Shown: positions 7,561 to 18,408, counted from the first letter of the stretch. The stretch is DNA of 64,000 nt from Enemella evansiae (GCF_002250705.1 NZ_NMVP01000009.1:1-64000); one strand, 5' to 3'. The notes: generated by a model from the letters alone, not told the origin. A program made the numbers and translations.

Positions 7561-10100
7561 GCGTCGACACCGACCCCCAGGCCCCCGAGGGCGCACAGGA
7601 GAACACCGAGCAGAAGCCGGAGATCGGCCGGGAGCGGCGCCGCAAGGAGGACGCGCGGCTGATCACCGGGCGGACCCGCTGGACCGACAACCTGTCGGTA
7701 CCGGGGATGCTGCATCTGGCGATGGTGCGCAGCCCGTTCGCGCACGCGAAGATCACCAACATCAACACCGAGGAAGCGAAAGCGGCGCCCAATGTGGTCA
7801 CCGTGATCACCGGCTCCGACGTCGCCGAGGAGCAGGGTGCGCTGCCCAACGCCTGGCCGATCACCCCCGACCAGGTGACGCCGGATCACCCGCCGGTGGC
7901 CGTCGACCGGGTCGCCTTCGCCGGCGAGATCGTGGCCGTCGTCGTGGCGCGTACGCCCGCCGACGCGCGGGATGCGGCCGAGCTCGTCGATGTCGACTAC
8001 GAGGAACTGCCGGCCGCCCTCGACCTCAAGGAATCCGCCGAGGACACGGTGTTGGCGCACCCGGACCTGGGCACCAACAAGAGCGCGTTCTGGAAGTTCG
8101 ACTCGGCCGAGGCCGGTACCGGCGGGAACGTCGACGAGGCCATCGAGAAGGCCCGGGCCGACGGCATCGTGCTGGAGCGCGAGTTCCGCCAGCAGCGGCT
8201 GATCCCGGCGTTCATGGAGCCCCGGTCGGTGCTCGTCGACCCGACCGGTGAGCAGATCACCATGTGGTCGGCCACCCAGATCCCGCACATCCTGCGCTTC
8301 CTGCTCGCCGCGGTGCTCGGCGTACCGGAATCGAAGGTGCGGGTGATCGCGCCCGACGTCGGCGGCGGCTTCGGCGGCAAGCTGCAGACCACGCCGGAGG
8401 AGTTCATCGCGATGGTGCTGGCTCGGCGGCTGAACAAGCCGATCAAGTACACCGAGACCCGCTCCGAATCGCTGATGGCCGCCCACCACGGCCGCGACCA
8501 GTGGCAGAAGCTGACCCTGGCGGCCACCAAGGAGGGAAAGGTCACCGGCCTCAAGGTCGAACTGCTCGCCGACCTCGGCGCCTATGTCTCGCTGGTCGGT
8601 GGCGGCGTACCGGTGCTGGGTGCGTTCATGTTCAACGCCATCTACAAATTCCCGGCCTACCAGTTCAACTGCCAGACCGTGCTCACCAACAAGACCTGGA
8701 CCGACGCCTACCGGGGTGCCGGCCGGCCCGAGGCCACCTTCGGCATCGAACGGATGATGGACGAGCTGGCCGCCGAACTCGGTGAGGATCCGCTGGCGGT
8801 CCGGGAACGCAACTGGATCACCCACTCCGAATTCCCGTTCACCACCGTCGCCGGACTGGAATACGACTCCGGCAACTACGAGGCCGCCACCGCCAAGGCG
8901 AAGGAGTCCTTCGACTACGACGCACTGCGCGCCGAACAGAAGCAGCGCAGGGATTCCGGCGATCCGGTGCAGCTCGGCATCGGGGTGTCCACCTTCACCG
9001 AGATGTGCGGACTGGCGCCCTCGCGGGTGCTCGGTTCGCTCGACTACGGCGCGGGTGGTTGGGAGTACGCCTCGGTGCGGATGCTGCCGACCGGCAAGGT
9101 CGAGGTCACCACCGGTGCGAGCGCGCACGGCCAGGGGCATGAGACGGCGTTCTCCCAGATCGTCGCCGACCGGCTCGGCGTACCCTTCGAAGACGTCGAG
9201 ATCCTGCACGGTGACACCGCGATCGCCCACAAGGGCCTGGACACCTACGGTTCCCGGTCGCTGGTGGTCGGCGGTGAGGCGCTGGTCCGGGCCTCGGACA
9301 AGGTGATCGAGAAGGCCCGCCCGATCGCGGCGCACCTGCTCGAGGCGAACGCCGACGACCTGGAGTTCAGCGGCGGGAAGTTCACCGTCAAGGGCACCGA
9401 CAAGGGGATGTCGATGCCGGAGGTGGCGCTGGCCACCTTCGCCGCGCACAACCTGCCCGACGGGGTGGAGCCGAGCATCGACTCGGATGCCACCTTCGAC
9501 CCGGTGAACTTCAACTACCCGCACGGTACGCACCTGTGCGCGGTCGAGGTGGACACCGAGACCGGGCAGGTGAGAATGCGGGATTACGTGTGCTGCGACG
9601 ACATCGGGGTGATCATCAACCCGATGATCGCCGAGGGTCAGGTGCACGGCGGGCTGGTGCAGGGGATCGCGCAGGCGCTCTGGGAGGAAGCGGTGCACGA
9701 CGAATCCGGCACCCTGGTCTCGGCGTCCTTCGTCGACTACCTGCTGCCCACCGCGGCCGACACGATCTCCTTCACCGTCGAGCACACCACCACCCCGGCG
9801 ACCACCAACTCGATGGGTGCCAAGGGCGTCGGTGAGGCCGGCACGATCGCGTCCACCCCGGCGGTGGTGAACGCGGTGCTGGATGCGGTACGCCACCTCG
9901 GTGTGAAGGACATCCAGATGCCGTGTACGCCGGAACGGGTCTGGAAGGCGATCAACGACGTCGACGCCGGCGGGGCCGATCAGACCGAGGGGGCGGCCGC
10001 ACCGCACTTCGACGAGGCGACCGGCGACCAGGGCACGGCGGACCGGACCGCCGGGGCCAATGATGACGGAGCAGGCGATCAGGATGGAGCACAGGCATGA
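7557..10100 (+). CDS. coxL: Molybdenum hydroxylase large subunit, form II CO dehydrogenase-like (CoxL family)
   Basis: An 847-residue Mo-cofactor subunit. It has GGGFGGK near residue 275, an AYRGAGR active-site loop near residue 390, a GQGHET motif and the C-terminal VGEAGT motif with the catalytic Glu. The AYRGAGR loop marks form II enzymes. True form I CO dehydrogenases carry an AYxCSFR loop with the Cu-ligand Cys, which is absent here. The substrate may therefore be CO with low activity, or another aldehyde or heterocycle. The last 45 residues form an acidic, Ala/Gly/Asp-rich tail beyond the conserved domain. The gene overlaps coxS and coxM by ATGA junctions. Confidence 0.92.
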   Translation: MSVDTDPQAPEGAQENTEQKPEIGRERRRKEDARLITGRTRWTDNLSVPGMLHLAMVRSPFAHAKITNINTEEAKAAPNVVTVITGSDVAEEQGALPNAWPITPDQVTPDHPPVAVDRVAFAGEIVAVVVARTPADARDAAELVDVDYEELPAALDLKESAEDTVLAHPDLGTNKSAFWKFDSAEAGTGGNVDEAIEKARADGIVLEREFRQQRLIPAFMEPRSVLVDPTGEQITMWSATQIPHILRFLLAAVLGVPESKVRVIAPDVGGGFGGKLQTTPEEFIAMVLARRLNKPIKYTETRSESLMAAHHGRDQWQKLTLAATKEGKVTGLKVELLADLGAYVSLVGGGVPVLGAFMFNAIYKFPAYQFNCQTVLTNKTWTDAYRGAGRPEATFGIERMMDELAAELGEDPLAVRERNWITHSEFPFTTVAGLEYDSGNYEAATAKAKESFDYDALRAEQKQRRDSGDPVQLGIGVSTFTEMCGLAPSRVLGSLDYGAGGWEYASVRMLPTGKVEVTTGASAHGQGHETAFSQIVADRLGVPFEDVEILHGDTAIAHKGLDTYGSRSLVVGGEALVRASDKVIEKARPIAAHLLEANADDLEFSGGKFTVKGTDKGMSMPEVALATFAAHNLPDGVEPSIDSDATFDPVNFNYPHGTHLCAVEVDTETGQVRMRDYVCCDDIGVIINPMIAEGQVHGGLVQGIAQALWEEAVHDESGTLVSASFVDYLLPTAADTISFTVEHTTTPATTNSMGAKGVGEAGTIASTPAVVNAVLDAVRHLGVKDIQMPCTPERVWKAINDVDAGGADQTEGAAAPHFDEATGDQGTADRTAGANDDGAGDQDGAQA

Positions 10101-10972
10101 TTCCAGCGAGTTTCGACTACCTGGCCCCGACCTCGGTCGCCGAGGCGCTGGCCGCGCTCGCCGAACACGGTGACGACGCCAAGGTGCTGGCCGGCGGGCA
10201 GAGCCTGCTGCCGGTGCTGCGGATGCGGCTGAACGCCCCGGAGGTGGTCGTCGACATCGGCCACATCGACGAGCTGCGCGGGATCCGCGACGACGGCGAC
10301 GCGATCTTCATCGGGGCGCTCACCACCCACCACGAGGTGATCGCCGATCCGCTGGTCAAGGAGCATGCGCTGGTGCTGCACAAGGCCGCCGTGGAGGTCG
10401 CCGATGCGCAGATCCGGCATCGCGGCACCCTCGGCGGGGCGCTCGCGCACGCCGACCCGGCCGGTGACCTGGGCGCGCCGATCCTGGCCCTCGATGCCGA
10501 GCTGGTGATCACCGGCACCGGTGGCGAACGGCGGGTGCCGGCGGCGGAGTTCTTCACCGACCTGTTCGAGACCGCGGTCGGCGATGACGAGTTGCTCACC
10601 GCGATCCGGATCCCGAAGCACACCGGCTGGGGAGCGGCATACCTCAAGTTCGTCCGGATCGCGCACCAGTGGCCGATCGTCGCGGTCGCGGCGACCGTGT
10701 CACCGGACAAGTCGCAGGCCGCGGTCGGGCTGACCAATATGGGTTCGACGCCGCTGCGGGCCAGCGCGGTCGAGGAGGCGCTCGGTGGTGAGCTGACCGC
10801 CGAGAGCGTACGCCGGGCCGCCGATCAGGCAGCCGACGGCACCAACCCGCCCTCGGATCTCAACGGGGATTCGGATTATCGCCGGCACCTGGCCAAGGTG
10901 CTGACCCGGCGGGCACTCCTCGAGGCCGCCGGCCTCGATGATGGCACGAAGCAGGAGAAGGGAGCCGCCTGA
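10097..10972 (+). CDS. coxM: Molybdenum hydroxylase medium FAD-binding subunit (CoxM-like)
   Basis: A 291-residue FAD subunit. The two flavin-binding signatures of the family are present: AGGQSLLPVLRMR near residue 33 and TLGGALAHADPAGD near residue 110. It would accept electrons from the Fe-S subunit and pass them to an external acceptor. The start ATG overlaps the coxL stop, and its stop TGA shares a base with the ATG of the next gene. Length and motifs are normal. Confidence 0.92.
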   Translation: MIPASFDYLAPTSVAEALAALAEHGDDAKVLAGGQSLLPVLRMRLNAPEVVVDIGHIDELRGIRDDGDAIFIGALTTHHEVIADPLVKEHALVLHKAAVEVADAQIRHRGTLGGALAHADPAGDLGAPILALDAELVITGTGGERRVPAAEFFTDLFETAVGDDELLTAIRIPKHTGWGAAYLKFVRIAHQWPIVAVAATVSPDKSQAAVGLTNMGSTPLRASAVEEALGGELTAESVRRAADQAADGTNPPSDLNGDSDYRRHLAKVLTRRALLEAAGLDDGTKQEKGAA

Positions 10973-11745
10973 TGGAGTTGACCCACGAGTTCAGTGTCCC
11001 GACCGGTATCGATGAGACCTGGCAGCATTTCAACGACCCGCAGGCGCTGTCGGAGTGCTTCCCGGGGGCGCAGGTGACCGGCGTCGACGGCGATTCCTTC
11101 ACCGGCACGGCGAAGATCAAGCTCGGCCCGATCGCGCTCGTCTACACCGGGACGGGGGAGTACGCCGACCGCGACGAATCCGCGCACACCATGACCGTCA
11201 ATGCCAAGGGCAAGGACAAGCGCGGCAACGGTACGGCGGGTGCGACCGTCAAGGTCGCGCTGACCGCGGCCGGCGAGGAGCAGACCAGGGTCCAGGTGAA
11301 GACCGACCTGAACGTCACCGGCAAACCGGCCCAGTTCGGCCGCGGGGTGATGCAGGACGTCTCGGACAAGCTGCTAGGCCAGTTCGTCGCCTGCCTGGAG
11401 AAGAAGCTCTCCGGGGCGGAGGAGGAGCAGCCAGAGCCCGCACCGTCCACACCGTCCCCTGCGCCTTCACCACCCCCGTCACCCACCGATTCCGGTTCCC
11501 TGAGCGAGGGAGGAACGACCGAGTCTCCCTCCCGTTCCCTGAGCGAGGGAGGTATGACCGAGTCGAAGGGGCAGGAGACTCCCAAGCAGGAGACCCCCAA
11601 GCAGCAGGAATCCAGCCAGGACAAGGATTCCGAGGCTCTCGATCTCGGTGCGACGGTGCTGCCGGTACTGATCAAGAATTACTGGCGGGAGGGGTTGATC
11701 GCGCTCCTCGGGTTCCTGGTGCTGCGGGGCCTGTTCCGGCGGTGA
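10972..11745 (+). CDS. coxG: CoxG-like SRPBCC protein with C-terminal membrane anchor and repeat-derived linker
   Basis: A 257-residue protein. Residues 1-145 are an SRPBCC/CoxG domain (SECFPGAQ and YTGTGEY are visible). CoxG-type proteins help dock CO dehydrogenase to the membrane. A low-complexity Pro/Ser/Thr/Gln-rich linker spans about residues 150-225. A hydrophobic C-terminal helix (about 236-253) ending in Arg residues follows. The linker contains two peptide repeats, SLSEGGTTES and SLSEGGMTES. They are encoded by copies of an intergenic-type palindromic repeat at 11494-11571, so a repeat seems to have been absorbed into the gene. The start abuts coxM and the stop overlaps the next start. 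Confidence 0.85.
   Translation: MELTHEFSVPTGIDETWQHFNDPQALSECFPGAQVTGVDGDSFTGTAKIKLGPIALVYTGTGEYADRDESAHTMTVNAKGKDKRGNGTAGATVKVALTAAGEEQTRVQVKTDLNVTGKPAQFGRGVMQDVSDKLLGQFVACLEKKLSGAEEEQPEPAPSTPSPAPSPPPSPTDSGSLSEGGTTESPSRSLSEGGMTESKGQETPKQETPKQQESSQDKDSEALDLGATVLPVLIKNYWREGLIALLGFLVLRGLFRR
11494..11571 (+). repeat. Two copies of palindromic repeat family B inside coxG
   Basis: Two units of about 32 and 39 nt begin at 11494 and 11533. Each carries TCCCTGAGCGAGGGA (5-bp stem TCCCT/AGGGA), then GAACGACCGAGTC or a close variant. A reverse-orientation relative lies in the intergenic DNA at 35163-35230. The units keep the coxG reading frame open and encode the repeated SLSEGG peptide. Confidence 0.75.
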
Positions 11746-12323
11746 TCGCCGGGTTGCTGCTCGCCGCGGGGGCCGGACGCCGGATGGGGCAACCCAAGGC
11801 GCTGGTCCGCGGCGAGGACGGCGTGCCCTGGGTGCGCCGGTCCGCGCAGGTGCTGCTCGACGGCGGGTGCCAGCCGGTGCTGGCGGTGCTCGGTGCCGCG
11901 GCCGAGGAGGCCCAGGCCGAGCTGCCGGACCGGGTGGCAGCCGTCATCGCGCCCGACTGGGCCGAGGGGATGGGTGCCTCGCTGCGGGCCGGATTGTCCG
12001 CGCTCGCAGGGATTCCCGCGACCGCGGTACTGATCTCGCTGGTGGACACCCCCGGGGTGAACCCGGCGATCGTGCACCGGCTGCGGGAGGTGGCCGGGGA
12101 GGACGAGACGGTGCTGCTGCGCGCCGATTACGGCACCGGCCCGGCGCATCCGGTGCTGCTCGGCCGCGCCCACTGGGCCGCAGCAGCCCGGGTCGCGACC
12201 GGTGACCAAGGTGCCCGCGAACTGCTCACCGGCGACGGCGTACGCCTCATTCCCTGCGCCGATCTCGGCGACGGGGCCGACATCGACCACCCGCAGGCCG
12301 GCATCGACACCCGCAACGAATGA
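11742..12323 (+). CDS. MobA-like molybdenum cofactor cytidylyltransferase (MocA type)
   Basis: A 193-residue nucleotidyltransferase with the signature LLLAAGAGRRMGQPKAL at its N-terminus. Downstream are the VDTPG metal-binding segment (near residue 103) and a GTGPAHPVLL motif. MobA-like proteins in xdh/cox clusters add CMP to molybdopterin to make the MCD form used by this enzyme family. That fits its position as the last gene of the coxS-L-M-G run. The start is a GTG (11742) overlapping the coxG stop. Transcription ends at a large inverted repeat that begins at its stop codon. Confidence 0.85.
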   Translation: MIAGLLLAAGAGRRMGQPKALVRGEDGVPWVRRSAQVLLDGGCQPVLAVLGAAAEEAQAELPDRVAAVIAPDWAEGMGASLRAGLSALAGIPATAVLISLVDTPGVNPAIVHRLREVAGEDETVLLRADYGTGPAHPVLLGRAHWAAAARVATGDQGARELLTGDGVRLIPCADLGDGADIDHPQAGIDTRNE

Positions 12324-12389
12324 TCATGGAATATTCGGCCATCAAACTGAAGTATTCAAATATAAGTGCGAATATTCCATGATCATTCG
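12317..12389. terminator. AT-rich 21-bp perfect inverted repeat between convergent genes
   Basis: The arms 12317-12337 and 12369-12389 are perfect reverse complements around a 31-nt AT-rich loop. Each arm contains TGATCA and AATATT. The element lies between the convergent MobA-like and small membrane protein genes, overlapping the stop of the former, so a bidirectional terminator role is reasonable. Its low GC content is unlike the surrounding DNA and unlike the GC-rich terminators at 14584 and 22297. A small mobile or recombination element is therefore an alternative. Confidence 0.6.
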
Positions 12390-12401
12390 CGGCGGGGTTC
12401 T

Positions 12402-12740
12402 TCAGGGGCGGCGGGTGTTCTCCGCGATCCCGACGAGCGTGCGCAGCACCTGTTCGAACCAGCCGAACAGCACCCAGGTCAGGCCGGTCATGATGATCCC
12501 GCCCAGTGCACTCAAGGCGAACGGGACCCAGCCGTCGTCGTCAGGGTCGTCGAGCTGGGTGAGCACCCCGATGACCACCGCCAGGAGCACGGCGATGACC
12601 TCCAGGCCGATCAGGATCCACTTGATCACCGCGATGGCGTTCGCCACCCGGAGCGCCGGCTTGTGGTTCGCCTGCGGGGGCGCTGGGCGGTACGGCGGCT
12701 GCGGTGGCATGGCCTGCTGCTGCGGGCCGGGGTTGCTCAT
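12402..12740 (-). CDS. Small two-helix membrane protein of unknown function
   Basis: A 112-residue protein with a Pro/Gln-rich cytoplasmic-type N-terminus (about 30 residues). Two hydrophobic segments follow, near residues 42-62 and 75-97. The acidic DDPDDDG segment lies between them. I do not recognise a named family; similar small membrane proteins are common in actinobacteria. The ATG at 12740 is the only plausible start. It is downstream of guaB1 on the same strand, reading away from it after a 50-bp gap, and converges on the cox cluster. Confidence 0.75.
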   Translation of the reverse strand: MSNPGPQQQAMPPQPPYRPAPPQANHKPALRVANAIAVIKWILIGLEVIAVLLAVVIGVLTQLDDPDDDGWVPFALSALGGIIMTGLTWVLFGWFEQVLRTLVGIAENTRRP

Positions 12741-12790
12741 GAGGCGAACTATAGGACCGCGACAGCGCGCCGTGGGCCCGTTCGCTCGAA

Positions 12791-14263
<1,473 letters not shown>

Positions 14264-14315
14264 CTAGGTACACCGGGCCAGCATCGCCGCTTCGCCCATC
14301 GGTAAACTGGGCCGC

Positions 14316-14555
14316 ATGCTGATTCTGTTCGGTACCAAGGGTTTCGCGGAGATCGTCGCCACGCTGATGTATTCCTGCCGGCGCTGCGGGAACCAACCGC
14401 TCACCCTGGTCAAGCACGGGTCGAAGTTCACGCTGTTCTTCATCCCGCTGTTCACCGTCTCCACGCGCTGGTCGCTGGTCTGCAACTTCTGCCGCGAGGA
14501 ATACCAGATCTCCGCCGAGGAGGCGCAGCACCACCGGCAGGTCGCCGCCTCCTGA
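14316..14555 (+). CDS. Small zinc-ribbon protein
   Basis: A 79-residue protein with two CxxC pairs, CRRC near residue 21 and CNFC near residue 56, which would form one zinc site. They are separated by a hydrophobic stretch (FTLFFIPLFTV). The ATG at 14316 is well placed, and a strong terminator hairpin follows the stop. Homologues annotated only as zinc-ribbon domain proteins occur widely in actinobacteria; the function is unknown. It is divergent from guaB1 across about 60 bp. Confidence 0.82.
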   Translation: MLILFGTKGFAEIVATLMYSCRRCGNQPLTLVKHGSKFTLFFIPLFTVSTRWSLVCNFCREEYQISAEEAQHHRQVAAS

Positions 14556-14583
14556 CCCCGGAGCAGCGCCCCCACGGCAATGA

Positions 14584-14617
14584 ACAGGGCCCCGGACCAA
14601 TCGGTCCGGGGCCCTGT
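14584..14617. terminator. GC-rich bidirectional terminator hairpin
   Basis: A perfect 15-bp stem (CAGGGCCCCGGACC and its complement plus a flanking A-T pair) with a 4-nt loop AATC. It lies between the convergent zinc-ribbon gene and qcrB. There is no long T tract, as is usual in high-GC actinobacteria. Confidence 0.8.
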
Positions 14618-14641
14618 CGCGTTACTGCTGGCTGATCGGCC

Positions 14642-16387
14642 TCACTGCTGGCCGCTGCGGTCCAGCTCCTTGGGGTCGCTGGACTCCACCTCGTGCGAGC
14701 CGTCACCGTTCGACTCGTGCAGGGTGTGCTCCACGGCCTCCTGGTACTCCTCGCGGCTGGGCTTGCGGATGTTGTCGCGGAAGAACCAGCGGTGCATCCG
14801 GGCCCGCGCCTTGCTCGCCCCACCCTTGACGCGGACACCCGCGTCGTCGGTGGTCTCACCCGGCTCGATCGGCAGCACATCGCTGCGATAGGTGAGGGTG
14901 TACGCCTCATCGGTCGAGATCGGCACGTGGCCCTCGGAGTAGCCACCGTCGACCGAGCGCTCCATCTGGCCGGACTCGGAGCCGTGCAGGATCCGCTCCT
15001 TCTTCTGCCGCTGGATGCCCAGGCAGATCCGCTTGGTGATGATGAAGGCGATCACCGGGGCGAGGAAGACCGCGACCCGCAGGAAGTAGGTCACCGCGTT
15101 CAGCGACAGGTTGAACTTCACCGCGAGGATGTCGTTGCCGCCACCGAACAGGAACATCAGGTAGCAGGTGATCGCGGCGACGCCGAAGGCGGTCCGGTTC
15201 GGGTTCTGCCACGGGTACTCGAGCACGTGGTGCTCGCGCTCGTCCTTGGTGATCCACCGCTCGATGAACGGGTAGAGCGCCATCGAGGTGAACAGCAGGC
15301 CGAGCATGCCGACACCGGGGATGAAGACGTTCCACGACCAGGTGGAGAACACCGAGGCGTTCGGGAAGTGCCACTCCCAGTTCGGCATGATCCGGACCGC
15401 ACCCTCGGCCGGGCCCATGTACCAGTCGGGCTGCGAACCGGCGGTCACCTCGGCCGGGTTGTAGGGGCCGTAGGACCAGACCGGGTTGATCTGGAAGAAC
15501 GCGCCCATCAGCACCAGCACGCCGGAGACGATGAAGAAGAAGCCACCGGCCTTGGCCATGTAGACCGGGAACAGCGGGTAGCCGACGACGTTCGTCTCCT
15601 TGCGGCCCGGGCCCGGGTACTGGGTGTGCTTGTGGTAGACGACCAGCGCCAGGTGCGCGGCGATCAGTCCGAGGATCAGCCCGGGCAGCAGCAGGATGTG
15701 CACCATGTAGAGCCGGGGCACGATCAGGCTGCCGGGGTATTCGCCGCCGAAGACGAAGAACTCGGCCCAGCTGCCGATGATCGGCACCGAGCGGATCATG
15801 CCGTCGGCGAACCGCAGGCCGGTACCGGACAGCAGGTCGTCCGGCAGCGAGTAGCCGGCGAAGCCCTCGACCATGCCCATCGACAGCAGGCCGACGCCGA
15901 TCAGCCAGTTCAGCTCGCGCGGCTTGCGGAAGGCGCCGGTGAAGAACACCCGCAGCGAGTGCACGAACATCGCACCGATGAACAGCATCGCCGCCCAGTG
16001 GTGGATCTGGCGGATCAGCAGACCGCCGCGGATGTCGAAGGAGAGGGCGAGGGTGGAGGCGAAGGCCTCCGACATCTCGACACCCTTGAGCAGCTGGTAG
16101 GAGCCCTCGTATTCGATCTCGGCCATCGACGGCTTGAACCAGATCGTCAGGAAGACACCGGTGAGCAGCAGGATGACGAAGGAGTAGAGCGCGATCTCAC
16201 CGAGCAGGAACGACCAGTGGTCGGGGAAGACCTTGCGCAGATTCTTCTTGCCGAGCGCGGCCAGACCGAGCCGGTCATCGGCCCACTTGGCCGGGCCGGC
16301 GAGCGGCTGCAGCGGGTGCTTCGTGTCGGGGGACTGCGCCGTGGTGGCGTCAGTGGGGGTCTCGGAGACCTGTGCGGGCTTGGCCAT
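14642..16387 (-). CDS. qcrB: Cytochrome bc1 complex cytochrome b subunit (QcrB)
   Basis: A 581-residue di-heme cytochrome b of the actinobacterial type. The haem-ligand His pairs lie in HHWAAMLF/HSLRVFF and in the AAHLALVVYHKH helix. The Qo-site motif region PVWSYGPYNPAEVT and the C-terminal membrane helices follow. A long hydrophilic C-terminal extension (last 120 residues) is typical of the bc1-aa3 supercomplex form. It oxidises menaquinol and passes electrons to QcrA and QcrC. It is the last gene of the ctaE-qcrC-qcrA-qcrB operon, 6 bp after qcrA, and ends at the hairpin at 14584-14617. Confidence 0.96.
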   Translation of the reverse strand: MAKPAQVSETPTDATTAQSPDTKHPLQPLAGPAKWADDRLGLAALGKKNLRKVFPDHWSFLLGEIALYSFVILLLTGVFLTIWFKPSMAEIEYEGSYQLLKGVEMSEAFASTLALSFDIRGGLLIRQIHHWAAMLFIGAMFVHSLRVFFTGAFRKPRELNWLIGVGLLSMGMVEGFAGYSLPDDLLSGTGLRFADGMIRSVPIIGSWAEFFVFGGEYPGSLIVPRLYMVHILLLPGLILGLIAAHLALVVYHKHTQYPGPGRKETNVVGYPLFPVYMAKAGGFFFIVSGVLVLMGAFFQINPVWSYGPYNPAEVTAGSQPDWYMGPAEGAVRIMPNWEWHFPNASVFSTWSWNVFIPGVGMLGLLFTSMALYPFIERWITKDEREHHVLEYPWQNPNRTAFGVAAITCYLMFLFGGGNDILAVKFNLSLNAVTYFLRVAVFLAPVIAFIITKRICLGIQRQKKERILHGSESGQMERSVDGGYSEGHVPISTDEAYTLTYRSDVLPIEPGETTDDAGVRVKGGASKARARMHRWFFRDNIRKPSREEYQEAVEHTLHESNGDGSHEVESSDPKELDRSGQQ

Positions 16388-16393
16388 CAGCGA

Positions 16394-17548
16394 TCACTCA
16401 CCCTTGTCTTCAGCGGTCATCTGCCGTTCGGGGTAGCTCGGTCCGACAGGCACGGTGAAGTCACCGGGGGCGACCAGATAACCCTGGTCGTCGACGGTGA
16501 TCCGGAGCTGGGGGAGCGCCCGGGCCGCCGGCCCGAACACCACCTTGCCGCCGTCACCAAGGTCGAAGGTCGACTGGTGACAGGGGCAGAGCAGGTGGTG
16601 GGTCTGCTGCTCCCACAGCGAGATCGGGCACCCGACGTGGGTGCAGATCTTGGAGTACGCCATGATTCCGCCGACGTGCCAATCGGTCCGGCTCGCCGGG
16701 ATCTTGATCGAGTTCGGGTCCATCCGGACGATGATGATGGCGGCCTTGGCCTTGGCCACGATCTTCTCGGTGCCGTGGGCCTCCTGCAGATTCTCCGGCT
16801 GGGCGTTGACCAGCTGGCCGATCTCCATGTCGGCGGCCTTGATCGGGGTGTAGGTGATGTCGTTCACCAGCCGGATCGGCCGCGCCGGCGTGCCGTCGGC
16901 CCACAGGGTGCGCTCGTTGGTCACCTTCAGCCGGGACGGCGTCGGCCACGGGCCCAGATCGGCCAGCGTGACCAGCGGAGCCAGGGCGGTGAGGCCGATG
17001 GCACCCAGCAGCGAGCGTCCGATCACCGCGCGGCGGGAGAGCCCCGTCTCGGCGATGCCCTTGTCGACCTCGGCCATGGTGGCCTTGATGTCGTCGGGGG
17101 AGGAGTGCGCGACGTGCCGCTCCTCGGAGATCTCGTGGTCGCCCATGATCTCGCGGGCCCACTGCACCGCGCCGATGCCGATCAACAGCACCGCCAGGCC
17201 CAGGCTCAGGCCGAGCAGGACGTGCTGGGCGTTGGCGTTGAGCAGACCGAACTCGATGGTGTAGCGGTCCAGGCCGGGCCAGAAGTAGAAGACGATGAAC
17301 GCCAGCGCGAGCACCGGGGCGGCGGCGAAGCAGGCCACGATCTGCCGGGTGGCCCGGGCGGCGGCCTTGTCGTCGACGTCGCTGTAGCGCTCGACGTGCG
17401 GTTCGATGCCCGGATCGTCGACCATCGACTCGGCGACGATGCCGTTCTCGTCCGGCTCCGGACGGGTGGCGACGACGCCGTCGTGCTCCCCGGCACCCGG
17501 CTCGGGACGCCTGGCGCCGTCGGGGAGGTTGTTGGTGTTGTCGCTCAC
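16394..17548 (-). CDS. qcrA: Cytochrome bc1 complex Rieske iron-sulfur subunit (QcrA)
   Basis: A 384-residue Rieske protein with three N-terminal membrane helices and a C-terminal Rieske domain. The [2Fe-2S] ligands are in CTHVGCP near residue 300 and CPCHQSTF about 20 residues later. An SRRAVIG segment precedes the third hydrophobic stretch, resembling a Tat-type insertion signal. Length matches actinobacterial QcrA, which is longer than the mitochondrial Rieske protein. Its ATG overlaps the qcrC stop. Confidence 0.96.
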   Translation of the reverse strand: MSDNTNNLPDGARRPEPGAGEHDGVVATRPEPDENGIVAESMVDDPGIEPHVERYSDVDDKAAARATRQIVACFAAAPVLALAFIVFYFWPGLDRYTIEFGLLNANAQHVLLGLSLGLAVLLIGIGAVQWAREIMGDHEISEERHVAHSSPDDIKATMAEVDKGIAETGLSRRAVIGRSLLGAIGLTALAPLVTLADLGPWPTPSRLKVTNERTLWADGTPARPIRLVNDITYTPIKAADMEIGQLVNAQPENLQEAHGTEKIVAKAKAAIIIVRMDPNSIKIPASRTDWHVGGIMAYSKICTHVGCPISLWEQQTHHLLCPCHQSTFDLGDGGKVVFGPAARALPQLRITVDDQGYLVAPGDFTVPVGPSYPERQMTAEDKGE

Positions 17549-18348
17549 TTGGCGCGCGCTCCCTTCGAAGCGATCCAGACGGCGAAGCCGATCAGCCCGC
17601 CGATACCGACGACCCAGGCCCAGAAGCCCTCGGCCACCGGGCCGATGCCGCCGAAGTTCAGGCCACCGCGGTTCGGCTGCTCCTCGAGCTCCTTGAGGTA
17701 GCCGATGATGGCGCGGACGTCGTCATCGGACAGCGTCTGGGAGGAGAACACCGGCATCTGCTGGGGGCCGGTACGCAGCGCCTCGTAGATCTGCTTCTCC
17801 GGTACGCCCTGCAGCTCCGGGGCGTAGCGGCCGTCGGGCAGCGCACCGCCCAGACCGGCGAAGTTGTGGCAGGCGGAGCAGTTGGTGCGGAAGAGCTCAC
17901 CGCCCTTGGCGATCTGCTCCTCGGTCAGCCCGGAGGGGTTGTACTGCGCATCGGTGGGGATGGCCGGGCCGGGGCCCAGGCTGGCGACATAGGCGGCCAG
18001 CTTCTCGGTGTCCTCGGGGGTGTAGCTGTTGGGCTTGCGCGGTGCCTGCTCACCCGGGTGCGCCATCGGCATCCGGCCGGTGCTGACCTGGAAGTCGACC
18101 GCGGCGGCACCGACGCCGACCAGCGACGGACCCTGCGAACCGCCCTCGCCCTGCAGACCGTGGCAGGAGGAACAGCCGACGGCGAACAGCGCCTGGCCCT
18201 CCTTGACCTGCTGGGTCATGGTCGTGTCGGCGTTGGACTTGCCGGCGGGCGCGAACCCGGCGTACACGACACCCATGAGGAACAGCGCCAGAACGAGCAG
18301 CAGCGGCCGTGCTGCCTTGTGCCGTCGCTTGGCTGACAGGAATCTCAC
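17545..18348 (-). CDS. qcrC: Cytochrome bc1 complex diheme cytochrome c subunit (QcrC)
   Basis: A 267-residue protein with an N-terminal membrane or signal segment. Two CxxCH haem sites follow, CSSCH (C59-H63) and CSACH (about residue 160), each with downstream Met ligands expected. A C-terminal membrane helix ends the protein (GFWAWVVGIGGLIGFAVWI). The diheme QcrC replaces soluble cytochrome c in actinobacteria, transferring electrons straight to the aa3 oxidase. The start is GTG 18348. It lies between ctaE (60 bp upstream) and qcrA (4-bp overlap). Confidence 0.96.
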   Translation of the reverse strand: MRFLSAKRRHKAARPLLLVLALFLMGVVYAGFAPAGKSNADTTMTQQVKEGQALFAVGCSSCHGLQGEGGSQGPSLVGVGAAAVDFQVSTGRMPMAHPGEQAPRKPNSYTPEDTEKLAAYVASLGPGPAIPTDAQYNPSGLTEEQIAKGGELFRTNCSACHNFAGLGGALPDGRYAPELQGVPEKQIYEALRTGPQQMPVFSSQTLSDDDVRAIIGYLKELEEQPNRGGLNFGGIGPVAEGFWAWVVGIGGLIGFAVWIASKGARAK

Positions 18349-18408
18349 TGGGGGACGTCCCTTCGTTGGAGGTTGACGATGGCGGTCGGCGTGGTCATCG
18401 AGCGGTCA

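Noticed and set aside
14693..17701. Very long plus-strand open frame of about 1000 codons opposite qcrBAC
   Set aside because: It is the complement of qcrB, qcrA and qcrC, whose haem and Fe-S motifs are unambiguous; such antisense frames are common in high-GC DNA.
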